DNA of 64,000 bases from Mugil cephalus (GCF_022458985.1 NC_061771.1:20781501-20845500), one strand, 5' to 3'. Positions 46,045 to 58,119 are shown, counted from the first letter of the stretch. Translations and numbers: made by a program. The notes: a model not told the origin generated them from the sequence alone.

Positions 46045-46750
46045 AGTTGTGACGTTCACAAACGTACCAAATCTTTTGACTGGCTCATTAACATGAACGA
46101 TGGGAACCGAGTCGCGTTTGGTTGGGAGCCGTTCTTCTTTTTTTTTTTCTCTCTCTCCCTGAGTGGGCTGTATGCACATTTTATTTAATTTATATAATTT
46201 TAAAATACTGTTTTCAGCTTTTCTGCGTTGTTAAACGTGTTCTTTTTTGTACTAACAGCTTTTGCATGGAACTTCATTGTAGCCTGCTTTGTTTTTTTAT
46301 TGTGTATTTATAAGTATTTAGGTGTTGCATGAATAACATAAGTCAAAGTAGTTTTACACACATACACACACTTAATACAAAGGGTAAATAGTGATCTCAC
46401 TGGAAAAACAGAGGGATATGGCAGTGGAATATTTACAGTGAATCCATATCAGACTTTAAGGTCTTGTCCACACATGTCAAATGAAGCTATAATCAATATT
46501 TCACAATAATTCAAACTCTTATATTGGTTAGAAATCTGAGTTCGAAATTATTCTGATCCAAATCTCCGTCCATCATTCCTCCCTGTGATTATTTCCAGGA
46601 TAAAATATATTAACCACAGGCTGGCTTCTTAAAAGTGATTAAATATAAAAATGAGCCAAATGAGCCAGTCTTTTGAATGAGTCTCTTTGAAATGAATGGA
46701 TCCCAAAGATCCGGCTCCCTCCAAAGAGCCATAAATCCCATACCTCCGAA
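46045..46750. mobile_element. Foldback-type hAT-like repeat
   Basis: The left side has GTTGTGACGTTCACAAACG, GGGAACCGAG and GGGAGCCGTTC. The right side has AAAGATCCGGCTCCCTCCAA and AGAGCCATAAATCCCATACC. I recognise this as the two ends of a common vertebrate foldback repeat. T-run at 46134-46148. Confidence 0.55.
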
Positions 46751-48405
46751 CTTAATGATGTGGTTTGATGACATTGTGAGGGGCCTTTCCTACGAATGGA
46801 AAGGTCCATGACATCATCCACTGCAGTTGTCTTCTGTCAACAGACGAGCCCTTTCTGCGAAACAGCTCCCCATTGTGTTCCTGTGGTTGGACTGTTTAAC
46901 TTATTAACTCCTTTGTTTACAGGTTGTGGTCTCACGGAAACAGTTTGGCACACCTGTAAGCACCTCGAGACCTTTTACCTGCTTAATGACGGAAGAAGTG
47001 AAATGAGATGCAGCAACTGTGTCAACTTCCCTCTAGTTAACTCAACTCAAGCTTTATCCATAAAGCACCTTTAAAGTGATAGCTGCCGATTGTTAATTAA
47101 ATGACAATAAAATCAATAAATAAAAACCATCCAACCATACAGTGAACAACAAAAATTTCACATAGGGGCAAGACCAATCAAGGCTTTAAAAACAATTAAG
47201 AGAAGTGTAAAACAGGGCGACCAGATTGAGTGGGTTGTGGCTGATCGGTGTATGTAACAGCAGGTGCGGTACGAACAATTCCTGAATGCGGGGAGGTAAA
47301 GGGCAAAAAGGTATTAAATGGACATTTGATACAAACAATGAGTTTGATTTGAATTTGATTTGGCTAATTTCAAATGTAAAACCTAAATGTAGCGTGAACA
47401 GCTCTCTGAGCCCATTTCACAGTGTCCCTACTGGAAGAAAGTATCAGGACTGCAGCGCGCCACCTGTCAGTGGTCATAATGTTATGCCTGATTGGTGTAC
47501 ACTGAGGCACTCACTTCAGAGCCAAAACATCTGAGACAGTACACAAACCCAAAAACTAAACAGCAGACAGAATGTTTCAGGTCAGCCTTCTTTGCACTAA
47601 AACAAAGAGGAAAACTAGTAGTTATTTGTACGATGTCATGCTTTTACTTAGTGGTTAAGCCCACTTGGCCCCTGTACTAAAAATGAGTTTGCCACCCCTG
47701 CTCTAAGGAGATCTTAAGACCACACCAAGGCTCCGTATAGTACCCCGTTTAATCCCACTGGCAACAATAGTTGCCGCACTTTTTTGGAAGTTCTTGAAGT
47801 GTTAGTTTGACTTTGACTAGCTAATTAAAGTTTTAAAATGAAAGAATACGGCGCCTCCTATAACTTTTATCAATATCATGTAACTAGTGTTAATGGTCAC
47901 ATCAATAGGCCACTTTACTTACGGCATGCACTTATTTTGCAGGGAAAAATTGGAGATTAAATGGGTCACAGGCTCATTAAATAGTCTCTTTAATTGATTA
48001 ATTTAAATAGAACAATTACATCATATGAAAGATAATCTTTCTGACAGTAGTGATTCTTAGTTCATTGTAACAAAGAAAGTTCAACATTCACCCTCAAAAT
48101 GTCCTGTGTTACCTGAAGACAGAGCCAAGGTGATGCACCATTCCTGCACCCTTCAGTTTGCAGAAAGATACAGTGTTTCTAAGCAACCCAGTGCAAATTA
48201 ACTTTTTCATTCACATTTCCAGTTTCCATGAAAAATCAGGATGAATAAATATTTCTGACACATAATGACATTAAATACAAGTAAAAAATAAAATTTCCTT
48301 TTACCATTTGTACAGTGCAGCACTTTAGTTTCTTTACCAACAGGCATCCCCAAGACCGTCAACCCCACACTGAATCCCTGCCACCATACATCTTAAATGC
48401 TTGTC
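46751..48405. other. No gene; MITE arms and 3' flank of galactosyltransferase 3
   Basis: A 9-base inverted pair (GGCCTTTCC and GGAAAGGTC) is centred near 46794. MITE right arms are at about 47230-47252 and 47462-47502. The 3' part should contain the untranslated region of the gene at 48406. I could not fix its polyadenylation site. Confidence 0.45.
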
Positions 48406-49513
48406 TTAACAAGGAGGTCCAGGCTTCTTGAGGTCTGTCCAATAGTCCACCAACTCTTTTGAAGAACCAAGAATGTAGGTGATGATCTTTGAGTATTCAC
48501 AGCGATTATATTTTGTGTTATAGGCTCTGAACTGGGAGGGGTTTGGAGGTGATGTAGGTTTGAGTCCTAGCTTCTTCATGCACATTCCGATGTAAGCGTC
48601 CTCTATGTTAAAGGGTTTGACTGATTTGGAGACCTCCACAAATTTCTCTGGAAGATCATTGGAAAAGATGTAACCCATTCCCAGAGTGTAGGTCGGGTAC
48701 ACAGGCTCCGGGTACGACTCCTCAGAGACATACCACTTTGAGTTCTTTGAACGGACAACTGGCCTGTTCCACATTAGCATCCCTGTCAGGTAGTTCTGCT
48801 TCGGTATGTCAGGCTTCTGTAGCATGAGCACGAGATTGTCAATGTTCAGGAACAAGTCTGAGTCAACCTTCATGGCATAGGCAGCTGTAGAGCAGCGTGT
48901 GGTCAACCAGTCCATGATCACCATGGTTTTGATGGTCAGATTGAGGTACGTGTCACGGAAGTCACTCAGGATCAGGTCACGGTGCTCCAGATTCTCCTGT
49001 CGGATCTTTTCAAGATCAGTTCCTTCAGATAAACCCAACATGAACAGAGTGACTACCACCTCACCCTGCACCAGACTTTCGTTGCCCCACGTCTGCCGGA
49101 TTGCATTCCGAGCTGCTACATTTTTTGGCTCCACTGGAACCATTAGGACCAGGAAAGGGGTCTTGTCTTTGCATGCCTCTGGATTATCCATAATAAAATG
49201 GTAGTTGCGTGGATAGGTGTTGTGGTATTGCACACCCACAGGTCGTTCAGTGGGCGACTTTGTGGTTTCTGTTATTTCATTTACAGAATTCCTGTGTCTT
49301 GGATAGGCACGATAAGCCGGTTTAATAACTTGATGGGTTTGGTTGAAAAACCTCTGGAAGTGCTGAGAGAGTGAAACGTTCTCCCACAACGACAGAGAGC
49401 TGTCGGTAATGGTGTAAACCAAAATAAAGAGCGCCATAGAAAGCATGAGCAAGAACTGGAACCAGGATTGAAACAAAGTGCTCTTTTGGTGACTCGAGCT
49501 CCAGACAAGTGGC
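48406..49513 (-). CDS. Beta-1,3-galactosyltransferase-like enzyme 3, exon 2 (main coding exon)
   Basis: A GT31 enzyme whose exon 2 joins exon 1 (52775-52809) to give 380 residues plus stop. One membrane anchor is at about residues 29-46 (LLMLSMALFILVYTI), then a stem, then a catalytic domain with ARNAIRQTWG (146-155), DSD at 229-231 within KVDSDLF, and EDAYIGMCMKKLG (316-328). It keeps the SRNYxF-like YPRNYHFIM block shared with the twin copies but is clearly diverged from them. The frame stays open upstream to an ATG at 49605, but that part reads across a strong acceptor (TTTCTCTTTTGTAG, ending at 49514) and is intronic. Golgi type II topology is inferred; donor and acceptor sugars are unknown. 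Confidence 0.93.
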
Positions 49514-49683
49514 CTACAAAAGAGAAAGAAGACAAACTTAAATGTGGTTAGTATGCCACCCAAAAAGGAAACCTTTCTATATCCCTGTAAAGCATAGACC
49601 GCCATGCAGTAGATATGTTACAGTTAAAGAAAAATCCCTCAAATCAATATCACAATTGTTTTTCAGAGCAGGCTTATTTCATC

Positions 49684-49922
49684 TAGGGCTGCATGATTAT
49701 GACCAAAATGAGAATCACGATTATTCAGCATGTTAGCTTTGGCCTACATGTATTCCTTGCACTTTGGGTACACTGGGTAACCATGAGACTGCCGCTTCAA
49801 GGTGCACTCGCTTATAAGTTAGGCAGCTTAATGAAGCCTGAACCATGCGTTTGCCCTCTGGTGGTTGGATGACTACTGGTTGAGAAACTTGAAAATAAAA
49901 TTTGATTAATTGTGCAGCTGTA
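49684..49922. mobile_element. hAT-like MITE, GGGCTGCATGATTATG end
   Basis: Left end AGGGCTGCATGATTATGACC; right end GATTAATTGTGCAGCTGT, an imperfect inverted match. About 239 bases, non-coding, inside the intron. Confidence 0.6.
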
Positions 49923-50126
49923 ATTTCATCATTGCATGGCAAAATTGATACATAGTGACATAAAATAAAACTGCATCCAATATCAACAGTGGTCTAACAA
50001 AAGTATGAAGGTATGACATTAATGTTTTCACTAAAGACAATTGCTCTTTAGTCTCTACAATTCCAGATGTTCAACCTGGAGCAGATTGTTATCAGAAATA
50101 CTGGTTAGAGATTCACATAGAATTTA

Positions 50127-50478
50127 CACCTATCAGACATAACATTATTAGGGGGGTCTTTGGTCCTATGGGCTGAGGGGAGGTGCCACTGTTTGTTCCA
50201 TCCCACAGATAGTTGATCAGTTTGGAATCTGGGGAATTTGGAGGCCAGGTCGACACCTTGTGATGTTTTTTCACAGACTGCATCCTGCTGGGGATGGCTC
50301 TGCCATCAAAGCGTGTCATTACTATCGGGTGAGCGTGTCTGGCCCGGTCTAAGTAACATCCCCATGAATGCCAGGTCCAAAAGTTTCCTGGCATAATATT
50401 GTATTGTCACTAGATGGTCAATTTTATTTACTTCTACTGTTAGTGGTCATAATGTTGTGGATAATTGGCGTAAATAGC
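50127..50478 (+). mobile_element. Near full-length MITE of the 18352-18662 family
   Basis: Left end CTATCAGACATAACATTATT; right end GTCATAATGTTGTGGATAAT. The interior keeps CATCCTGCTGGGGATGGCT and GTGTCTGGCCCGGTCTA. An antisense open frame here (50113-50394) follows the repeat and is not a gene. Confidence 0.7.
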
Positions 50479-52107
50479 CAAAAAAAAAAAAATGTAATTA
50501 TGTGGATATTAACTTTGGTGATATTGCGACTCTACCTGCTTGTTTAGCTCAAGCACTGATGCGGCTTTAGTCCTGTGAACAAACACAGTGGAAACCTGAA
50601 ATACTCGCTTTACCCCGTAACTGACACCAAAATGCAAACATCTGTTACAGGATTTGGCTTCTTTGGAACTGAGACTGTAAAGCACCTTTTACACAGCAAA
50701 TTACTGAAAAAACAAAGAAAAAGAAAAGTAAATTATTCCTCAGCCAGACAAATGTTAAGTGTGGTCATTTTCTGTTGCCTCTCAGCTGGTTGTCACCTAT
50801 GAACAGAAAGAAGCTCAAACTAATCCAGTAACACATTTCACTGTTTTTAGTTTTTGCTTTGTTTTGTTTTTAACAGAATACTGAATTGCTGCCAGCTTCA
50901 AAATCTTAAGTATTTATTTTTTTGGTTGTGTATTTATATCATTGTCAAGAGATCATCTGCTGCTCCAGACTCCTGAAATTGCCATTAACTTCCCCATTTT
51001 CAAGACATTTAAAGGTAAATCTTTGGAGACCAGTCAGCAAAGAAAAGCTTTACTCTGCTTCCTTTGAAATAGATGTGCCAAAAAGATTATACAAAAATGC
51101 TCTGCCCAATTGTTATATGTCACATCAAGTACAATATAAACACAAAAGGGTGTAGGCAGGTGTCGAGTAAAGACTTTTAATCCAAATTTGCTTTGGCTCT
51201 TTTCAAATATGATAAATATCACCACTTAAACCTGACAGACAAACAACTTGTACTTGTTCGAATTGTGAGTTCAGAGTCATCGTCTGGCTGTTCAGTGTGT
51301 TTATACTAAGCTCCAGCTCAGATATTACACTGTAAGCTAGGATAATTAGCTCACCGCAAGACACATACAGCCCCGAACCAACCCCAAAGTGGCCCAGTCC
51401 ACCTGAACTGAACTGAATTTAGGTGCAAAGGAAAAAAATATTTTTTTTCATCCTATTAAATTTATTTTTATTACAGTGAAATACTACTTCCTCAGGTTCT
51501 CTTCAATTACAGCTATGTTATAGTGTTTGTATGCACTTTTAGATGTTCCTTTGTCACGTTACCAAATGTTAAAGATAAGTTAATATTTTAATTCGTCCCA
51601 CAGTAGATAAAAGGAGCATATGGATCTGTTTTGATTTGTTACTTGTAACTACCAGCTGCCAAACATTTATGGCCCGGCTACATACCTCGATGTCAAAAGT
51701 TTGCCTGAGTGAATTTATAATTACCCTGCGGCAAGCTATCTTAACAGCAGCTAAGTAGTCAAATTAAAAATGCTACCTCCATTGTACTCTTTTATCCTTT
51801 AATTATAGAGTGCCGTTCTGAAACCAAACGTACTGTTTGCTCTAATCAACCACCTATCCTAGTACCATTACAGGAAGATACTGTTTGGCAAACTTCAGAT
51901 ACCATCGTGTGTCATGATTTAGATTTCTTAGACTAGTATATAGTAAAAATAAAACATCTCAATTTAAAAATAGAACATATACCTCCTGTTCTTTGTATCT
52001 TCTCTAATTGATTGGACATAGAAACTCAGTTGTACTCAGTTGGATTTTGTTCCCATAGGTAAGTTAAATGCAAAAATTATGCCCTGATTTGTGTGTTATT
52101 AGTTCAT

Positions 52108-52148
52108 ATACACATCAGCCAGAACATTATGACCACTGACAGGACAAG
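52108..52148 (+). mobile_element. MITE terminal arm
   Basis: ACATCAGCCAGAACATTATG followed by ACCACTGACAGG. Only the terminus is present. Confidence 0.55.
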
Positions 52149-52774
52149 AAAATACAATCTTGTGCATCTTGTGACAATTCAATATTCCGCTGGCAAACTT
52201 TTGGACCTGGCACTGATTTACATTTGCACTTTATTTACTTCACTCTTACCATCATGTTTACATCCTCCATGGATAGTTTGGATAGTTAATACATTTATGA
52301 CACAGTTTCTCTTTCTTTTTTGTATATACTTCGAATTGTTCTTTCTTTGTTTGTGTCCCTTAAAAGTGTCTCGTATTTACACGTCATGCTGCTCACTCGT
52401 ACGTTAAATCGCCTCCACGGGAACTAATAAAATGTTCTGAATCTGAATCGGAATTTGTGCGTAAAATGCGCAGTTGCGGTCTTTAATTTAATCCCCATCC
52501 ACTGACCATGGATGGTGGGTTTGGGGAAGATGAATAAATTGAGAAAAGAATCTTCTGTCGGCACTGTATGCGGAAAAAATAAAAATAAAAATAATAATAA
52601 GTCAAAAATTCTATATAAAAAAAATCGATGTTTAAATCAAAACAAAACCATAGCCATACACATTACGCACAGTAATATGTGCGTAATGTGTATTTTATGG
52701 CTTAAAGCATAAATGTAACATTCCACAGGCTGCCGGTTAAATTTGAAGTGAGTTCAGTGACTCCGGGTCCTTAC

Positions 52775-52809
52775 CTTTTCGGTTCTTTCACACCTGTGCG
52801 ACTCTCCAT
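52775..52809 (-). CDS. Beta-1,3-galactosyltransferase-like enzyme 3, exon 1 (first coding exon)
   Basis: ATG at 52809 opens MESRTGVKEPK plus two bases (AG) of the next codon, then the donor GTAAGG. Joined to exon 2, which begins GCCACTTG, the split codon becomes AGG (R) and the frame continues as RPLVWSSSHQK without a break. Total coding length is 1143 bases, exactly 381 codons. The basic 11-residue start is suitable as the cytoplasmic tail of a type II protein. It is too short to find as an open frame; it was found by splice-phase matching. Confidence 0.78.
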
Positions 52810-52841
52810 CTTGACTGGCGCGAGCCTTCCTTCTTTCTTTC

Positions 52842-52848
52842 CTTTATA
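52842..52848 (-). promoter_or_regulatory. TATA-like motif upstream of exon 1
   Basis: TATAAAG on the minus strand lies 33 bases before the ATG of exon 1. If used, it would give a very short leader. A purine-rich tract (GGAAAGAAAGAAGGAAGG) sits between it and the start. Speculative. Confidence 0.25.
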
Positions 52849-52860
52849 CTTCCTAAACAA

Positions 52861-53075
52861 GCCAACCCAACAGTTGATAATTCAAGTGACGGTTATAGGA
52901 GAACTTCCACGCACCACGTTTTCCTCTCGGAAAAAAAAAGAAAAAAAAACGGAGGGGGAGGGAGGAGGAGGAGCAGACTGTAAAGACTAGGGATGTGTAT
53001 GGTCGCGCGCAGCTTCATGAAATTGCTTAGAGAGATTAGATTTTTTTAAAGAGACTCCACCGGTTACACACACAC
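52861..53075. repeat. 5' flank of galactosyltransferase 3, shared with 37.6 and 41.6 kb
   Basis: GGTTATAGGAGAACTTCCAC and GCACCACGTTTTCCTCTC, then TGAAATTGCTTAGAGAGATT and TTAAAGAGACTCC, match 37595-37740 and 41575-41720 in the same orientation, with an extra A/G-rich tract (52930-52985) here. It is followed by a CA run (53070-53082). Confidence 0.85.
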
Positions 53076-53109
53076 ACACATTAAGTTTGCTTTTGGGTTT
53101 ACAATTAAA

Positions 53110-53575
53110 ACCAACTGTAATTTGAAATTTTATTGCATGGGGTCATGGGTTCTTATTTTCTGTGATGCTGTATGGGTGGGGAGAGGAATTGGGCTTCACC
53201 ACAGTGATTCAGCAGCAGGGAGGAGACACTAATGATGCAATTGGAAATCAGCCCTGGCTGCCTTTCCTTTTCCCTTCTTTAAGCCTTTCCTAGCAGCTTT
53301 GCATGAGCTGTGAAACACATAATTCATCCATTCAAGTGACAGACATATAGAGTGTCCTCATAGTATTTTCCATGAAAACTAAAAACTAAAAGAATAAGAA
53401 TGGTTTGTGAGAGAATGATGGTGGCAAAACAAAAGCAAATTCTCCCACTCCGTCGCCTCGGCTGTAATCTGAAAATTTATTGCATGGGTCCTGCGGTAAT
53501 TTTGGTATTTTCTATGATTGTGTACGGGTGGGAGAAAGAAGAGGCTTCGCCAGAGTAATTAAGCAGAGACAGACA
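53110..53575. repeat. Two diverged direct copies of a segment of about 125 bases
   Basis: CTGTAATTTGAAATTTTATT at about 53114 and CTGTAATCTGAAAATTTATT at about 53462 start the two copies (53110-53235 and 53455-53575). Both continue through GGTGGG(G)AGA and a CTTC(A/G)CCA(C/G)AG segment. Confidence 0.65.
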
Positions 53576-53579
53576 CTTG

Positions 53580-54516
53580 AGAATCCTAGGACAGATTTGC
53601 ATGTGCATATACACGCATGTTACACTGTTAACCTGAAAGTTTATTCTATGCAAACAGTTAATACCACTTTTTTTTTCATTACTTAAACAGTATGAGTATA
53701 TGAAGAGTATGAGACAGTCATTGGGTGTACTCATGTTTGTAAGTTCAATATACTTAAACTATCTTTAAGTCAGCTGTACTTGTTTTTGAAGTTGTAATAA
53801 CGTAATGTATCTCAGTACTGTTCAACTCAAGTTGTTGCAACTCAGATATTTTGTGTCACATTAACTTAATATATTATGTCAAAACAAGCATCATTTGAAA
53901 TTTGTTATACTTTACTTGAGGTATCTTAGTGTAATCCACTTAAATAAAGTTGACAAAAACTCAACAAAGATAAGTCACATTAACTTAATATACTGTGCCA
54001 AAGTAAGTGAGCAGTACTTAATTTTAAATAAATGCATTTTATTTCAGTATTTGTAAACAACAACAATAATAACCAACAAGCTAAAAGAAGGCCCTTGATT
54101 CACCATGGACACTTTCCTGAATGTCTCACAGCAACAAATAGACTTGGCAACATTTAGTCCGTAAAAGTTTAAAACTTTTTTTCTTAAGAATACAATATGG
54201 AGACCAATGAAGCTCCACCCAATTTTTTTTTTTGAAAAGGTATTCTGTCACAGTTTTATTATCGAAGCATAAAAAATATGAAAGTAAAACATAACATTTA
54301 ATACAGTAAAAATTAATGCATAAAATATTAAATAATGTTGTGTTTAATTGTCCAGCCCCGTCATTCACACACCACACTTATGTGGAAAACAAGTATCCCT
54401 ACACAACGTCCAGCCTAAAAGAGCATTTTTTTTTAATGTTTACAGTTTTGGGCTAAGCTTTTACTGTTCGAACTTCAACAATATCTTCTGGATGAACTCA
54501 AATGTGTTCTTCATAC
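53580..54516. other. AT-rich, MITE-like; no gene recognised
   Basis: AAGTCACATTAACTTAATATA-type motifs recur at about 53858-53878 and 53972-53992, which suggests a non-autonomous element over about 53720-54020. The remainder has A/T runs only. Confidence 0.4.
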
Positions 54517-54517
54517 C

Positions 54518-54698
54518 TTAATCGAAATCCAGATGGAGTGCATACATTGGGCCGAACAGAAGACAAAGTGCTTGAGAGGTTGTGGCAATCTCATCCATGA
54601 CAGTGTTTCCTTCAGGGATGATTGTAATGCTGTTAATCAATGGTGGCGTGAAGAACCCCAGCAGGCGCCTGGGTGAACTCACATGCAGTGTTCGAATC
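54518..54698 (-). pseudogene. Downstream exon of an uncharacterised fish gene family, probably broken
   Basis: After an acceptor (TTTTTAATGCAG) the frame gives 59 residues ending in ALCLLFGPMYALHLDFD and a TAA. I recall a multicopy fish family, annotated as uncharacterised or SAMD3-like, that ends with a similar CLLFG-YALHLDYPK block; there the frame continues. Here AAG|GTATGA, a good donor, lies one frame off right at the stop, so a one-base shift may have created the stop. It joins in phase with 55509-55604 (AA + G). The family call is from memory and needs a search. Confidence 0.4.
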
Positions 54699-55508
54699 CT
54701 GCATTAAAAATGAAAGAACTAATTTAGGTACTTACAGTGTGTTCACTCTTATGATGCTCAACGTCACATAGAAAAAACAAGCACTCTGGAATGCTGTCTT
54801 GGAGAGCTCTTTAGATTATGAGCAGGTAATAATGGCTGCATTTCAGCACTAAACCTTAATGAAAAGAATAATAATAAATAAAAGGCTATAGAATTTAATC
54901 TGAGAAGCTCAGATTTGACTCAAACTTTGAATATATTGAAAATCACATTATAACAAACACTTAAACAACACTTAAACATGTTCAATTTGCAAAGTGTGAA
55001 AACAGGCTATAATAACCAACTTGACTGGAGGTGCATTAGATCTAAGCCTTGACGAAGCTCTTTTTTTTTTCTTTTTTTTTTTTTTTAATACCAGACCTGA
55101 ACAATGGCATTTTGTCCAAAATCTGAGAACTGAACCTGAGGTCTGATGATATACTAAAATGTGCGCTGTACGATGGTCATACATTATCATTATAAATGTA
55201 CTGACTGAGCAGCTGAGGAATAATCTCCTAGATACAGGAGCAGACATTGCAGGACAACAGTGCATGTTGTGGTGATGTCATTGCTCTCATGGAAAAGATG
55301 ACAAAAAAGAAGAAGCAGAAGACTGTGAAAGCAAACTTATTTGGAAAAAATAACCACATATCAGGGCGGGTTTTTACCCTAATTCTGTGGATATGTGCGC
55401 TCGACTTACAAAGTTGAATTCCAAAGAATTACTTGTACTGTAGTTGCAGCCATAGGCCTAACTGAAGCTTGCAACCACACTCCCATAAGAATCTGAAACA
55501 ATGCTTAC

Positions 55509-55604
55509 TTGAAGAGTTCAATAAGACGAGTGGTATGGTGGTCCAGAGCTTCATAAGTCATTCTTGAGGTTCTTACTGGCAACTCTATAGAACTCGGCAA
55601 ATAC
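55509..55604 (-). pseudogene. Upstream exon partner of 54518-54698
   Basis: A 96-base open segment between an acceptor (CTGTTTCTTAAG) and a donor (GTAAGC) reads ELPVRTSRMTYEALDHHTTR and LIELFK. It starts with one base and ends with two bases of a codon, and the final AA joins the G of the next exon to make Lys. No homologue is recognised for this part. The rest of the gene is not found upstream. Confidence 0.35.
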
Positions 55605-55799
55605 CTTAAGAAACAGAAAAACACAGCCAAAGGATTGTTTACTCCACCATGGTAGTTATTTGATGCCAATAGTCTATTAAACAAAATCCATTACTTAAGG
55701 ATAAGCATCACTAATTAATCTGACCTGCGTTTTGAAATGAAATGAAAGCGGTACCGACCTTGTTGTCTTTCTTCCGCATTGGTTTGTTGGTTTTAGTAT

Positions 55800-56185
55800 T
55801 TAGGGTCTCGTCTCATCTTGTCTCGTCAGCAGCAGCTTCAGGAGGGAGGTCCAGACGGCCCTCTCCCTGGCTCCTCTGGAGGAATCCCCAGGTGCTCCCA
55901 GGCCAGAAGGGAGATGTAGTCTAATCCCTCCATTGTGTCCTGGGTCGACCCCGAGGCCTCCTACTGGTGGGACATCCCAGGAACACCTCTAAAGGGAGAC
56001 ATCCGGGGGCATCCTCACCAGATGCCTGAACCACCTCAACTGACTCTTCTCGATGTGGAGGAGCAGCGGTTCTAGTCTGAGCTCCTCGCGAGTGTCCAAG
56101 CTCCTTACCTTATCTCTAAGGCTGAGCCCGGCCACCCTACGGAGGAAACTCATTTCGGCCGCTTGTATCCGTGATCTAGGAAGGC
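55800..56185 (-). mobile_element. 3' fragment of a LINE (RTE/Rex-like C-terminal region)
   Basis: Minus-strand text includes LDYISLLAWEHLGIPPEE-like sequence and a PEDAPGCLP-like segment, the tail following the RT in a very common fish non-LTR family. GC-rich compared with its surroundings and 5'-truncated. Confidence 0.65.
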
Positions 56186-56299
56186 TTAGTTATAATGTTC
56201 TGTGGAATCAAGAAATTCCATAAATACTTGTACTTTTAAATATTTTACATTGCCTTAATTTTACTCAACATGTCACGCAGCCGAAACGCTACCTTACTC

Positions 56300-58115
56300 C
56301 TGAAGTGGCTGCAAATTTCATCCAGGTTCTACAGAGCATTCCTGCAGAGATTTTACCAGCGTCCTGTGATTTTATTATTAATGATTTTAACAGCAAACTG
56401 AAGTCAGCGCTGGTCTCAGTGGCTCCACTTGTTACTAAAATAATTCAGTCGAAACCTACACCACCGTGGAGAAAGGAAGAAGTTAAACATCTGAAAAGAA
56501 ACTGCAGGAGGGCTGAGAGGAGATGGAGAAAATCAAAGCTAAAAGTTCACTACGAAATATTACAGGAACTCCTCAAAACTTACAATAACACAGTCAAACA
56601 GGCAAGAATTTCTCACTTCCACAAACTAATTACAGACCATAAAAACGACCCCAAATTCCTCTTCTCCACAACAGACTATATAACAAACACAAATTTTAAC
56701 AGATCATCAAGAATACCTAATGGCGCCCTTTGTGAGGACTTTGGAGACCACTTCAGAAGTAAAATCAGTGACATTAGGTCGAGTCTTTTACCTCAACAGA
56801 TTTTAACCACTGACGCACATGGATCATTGATTTTACGTAGGGAAACACAGGAGAGTTTTGCCCTGGTTGATGCGAGGACACTTGGTTGAGTTTTCTCCCA
56901 ACTAAAGCCCACAATCTGCCTTTTAGACCCAATTCCCACACAGTTTTTTAAAACATTTTATGGATTCTTTGAGGAACAGCTTCTATATATGATGAATCGC
57001 TCCCTTCAGACAGGTGTCTTCACCGCCTCCTTTAAGGCTGCGGTGGTGAGGCCCCTTCTGAAGAAGAGCAATTTGGACCCAATGGCCAGTTTCCAACTTA
57101 TCATTTTTAAGTTCTAGAAACAACAGCTTTTATTCAAGTAAACAATTTCTTAAGTAAAAACAATGTCTTAGAGAAGCATCAATCTGGTTTTAGGATGAAC
57201 AACAGTACAGAGACAGCCCTTTTAAAGATTTTAAATGACATCAGGTGTAATTTAGATAACCATAAACTCACAGTCTTGGTTCTGCTGGATCTAACTGCTG
57301 CCTTCGATACAGTAGACCATCGTATTCTAATTAACAGACTGAATCACCTGGTCAGCCTCTCTGGTACTGTTCTTAACTGGTTCATCTCATACCTCTCTAA
57401 ATAGAAGCTTCTCTGTAAGTCTGGATACCTGTCCCTCAGGAACCCATGGGATTGAGTGTGGGGTTCCCCAGGGGTCAGTTCTAGGCCCAACCCTCTTTAA
57501 CTTATATATGCTTCCCCTGGGGGACGTCATCAGGAGACACGGCATAAACTTTCAAAGTTATGCTGACGATACACAGCTGTATATCGTCGTGTCTCCTGAT
57601 GACACGGGCCTATTGATGCGCTTTTAAACTGCATTTTAGATATTAAGTCATGGATGGCAGAGAACTTACAGCAGCTCAACCAAGACAAAACAGAGATTTT
57701 AATCATTGGTCCTGAACACCAGCGAGAGAAACCTTTACCAAAACTACAGGATTTTAAGATATCACAATCTGTAAAAATAAATAAATTAAAAAAAAATAAA
57801 AAATGTGGGTGTGATTTGTAACTCTAGGCTTAGTTTTATTTCACATATCAAAAATATTACAAAGACAGGTTTTTATCATCTCAAGAATATAGCCAGAGTC
57901 CACCTGTATCTCTTTCAGGCTAGCACGGATGTGCTGATGCACGTTTTCATCTCCTGTTGCCTGGATTATTGTAATGCTCTGCTCTCTGGTCTTCATTAAA
58001 AGAGCACTTACAATTTACATCTTTTACAAAATTCATCTGTTCGTATGCTGACGAGGACCAAAGGGCAAGAGCACATTACACCAGTTTAACAATCGCTGCA
58101 TTGGCAGAGACCTTC
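56300..58115 (+). mobile_element. L2-clade LINE, different subfamily, 5'-truncated and broken
   Basis: The linker frame (56305-56889) includes TPPWRKEEVKHLKRNCRRAE. RT pieces follow: TICLLDPIPTQFF, LVLLDLTAAFDTVDHRILIN (57270-57330), [20 protein letters not shown] (57465-57520) and the intact box [11 protein letters not shown] (57558-57590). The C-terminal part has SCCLDYCNALLSGL (57950-57995). Frameshifts lie between the blocks. It is joined at about 58115 to a Gypsy fragment. Confidence 0.88.
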
Positions 58116-58119
58116 AAGA

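Larger units (their letters stand above)
49514..52774 (-). other. Intron of galactosyltransferase 3
   Basis: Bounded by donor GTAAGG (starting at 52774) and acceptor TTTTGTAG (ending at 49514). It holds two MITEs (49684-49922 and 50127-50478), a MITE left arm at 52108-52148, A/T runs, and a SINE-like tail AATAAAATGTTCTGAATCTG near 52427-52446. No other exon was recognised in it. Confidence 0.8.

Noticed and set aside
48899-49204. 101-residue plus-strand frame
   Set aside because: Antisense to the galactosyltransferase 3 catalytic domain.
49514-49605. N-terminal extension of galactosyltransferase 3 from the ATG at 49605
   Set aside because: It reads across a strong splice acceptor ending at 49514. 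The upstream exon at 52775-52809 gives a better, in-phase N-terminus.
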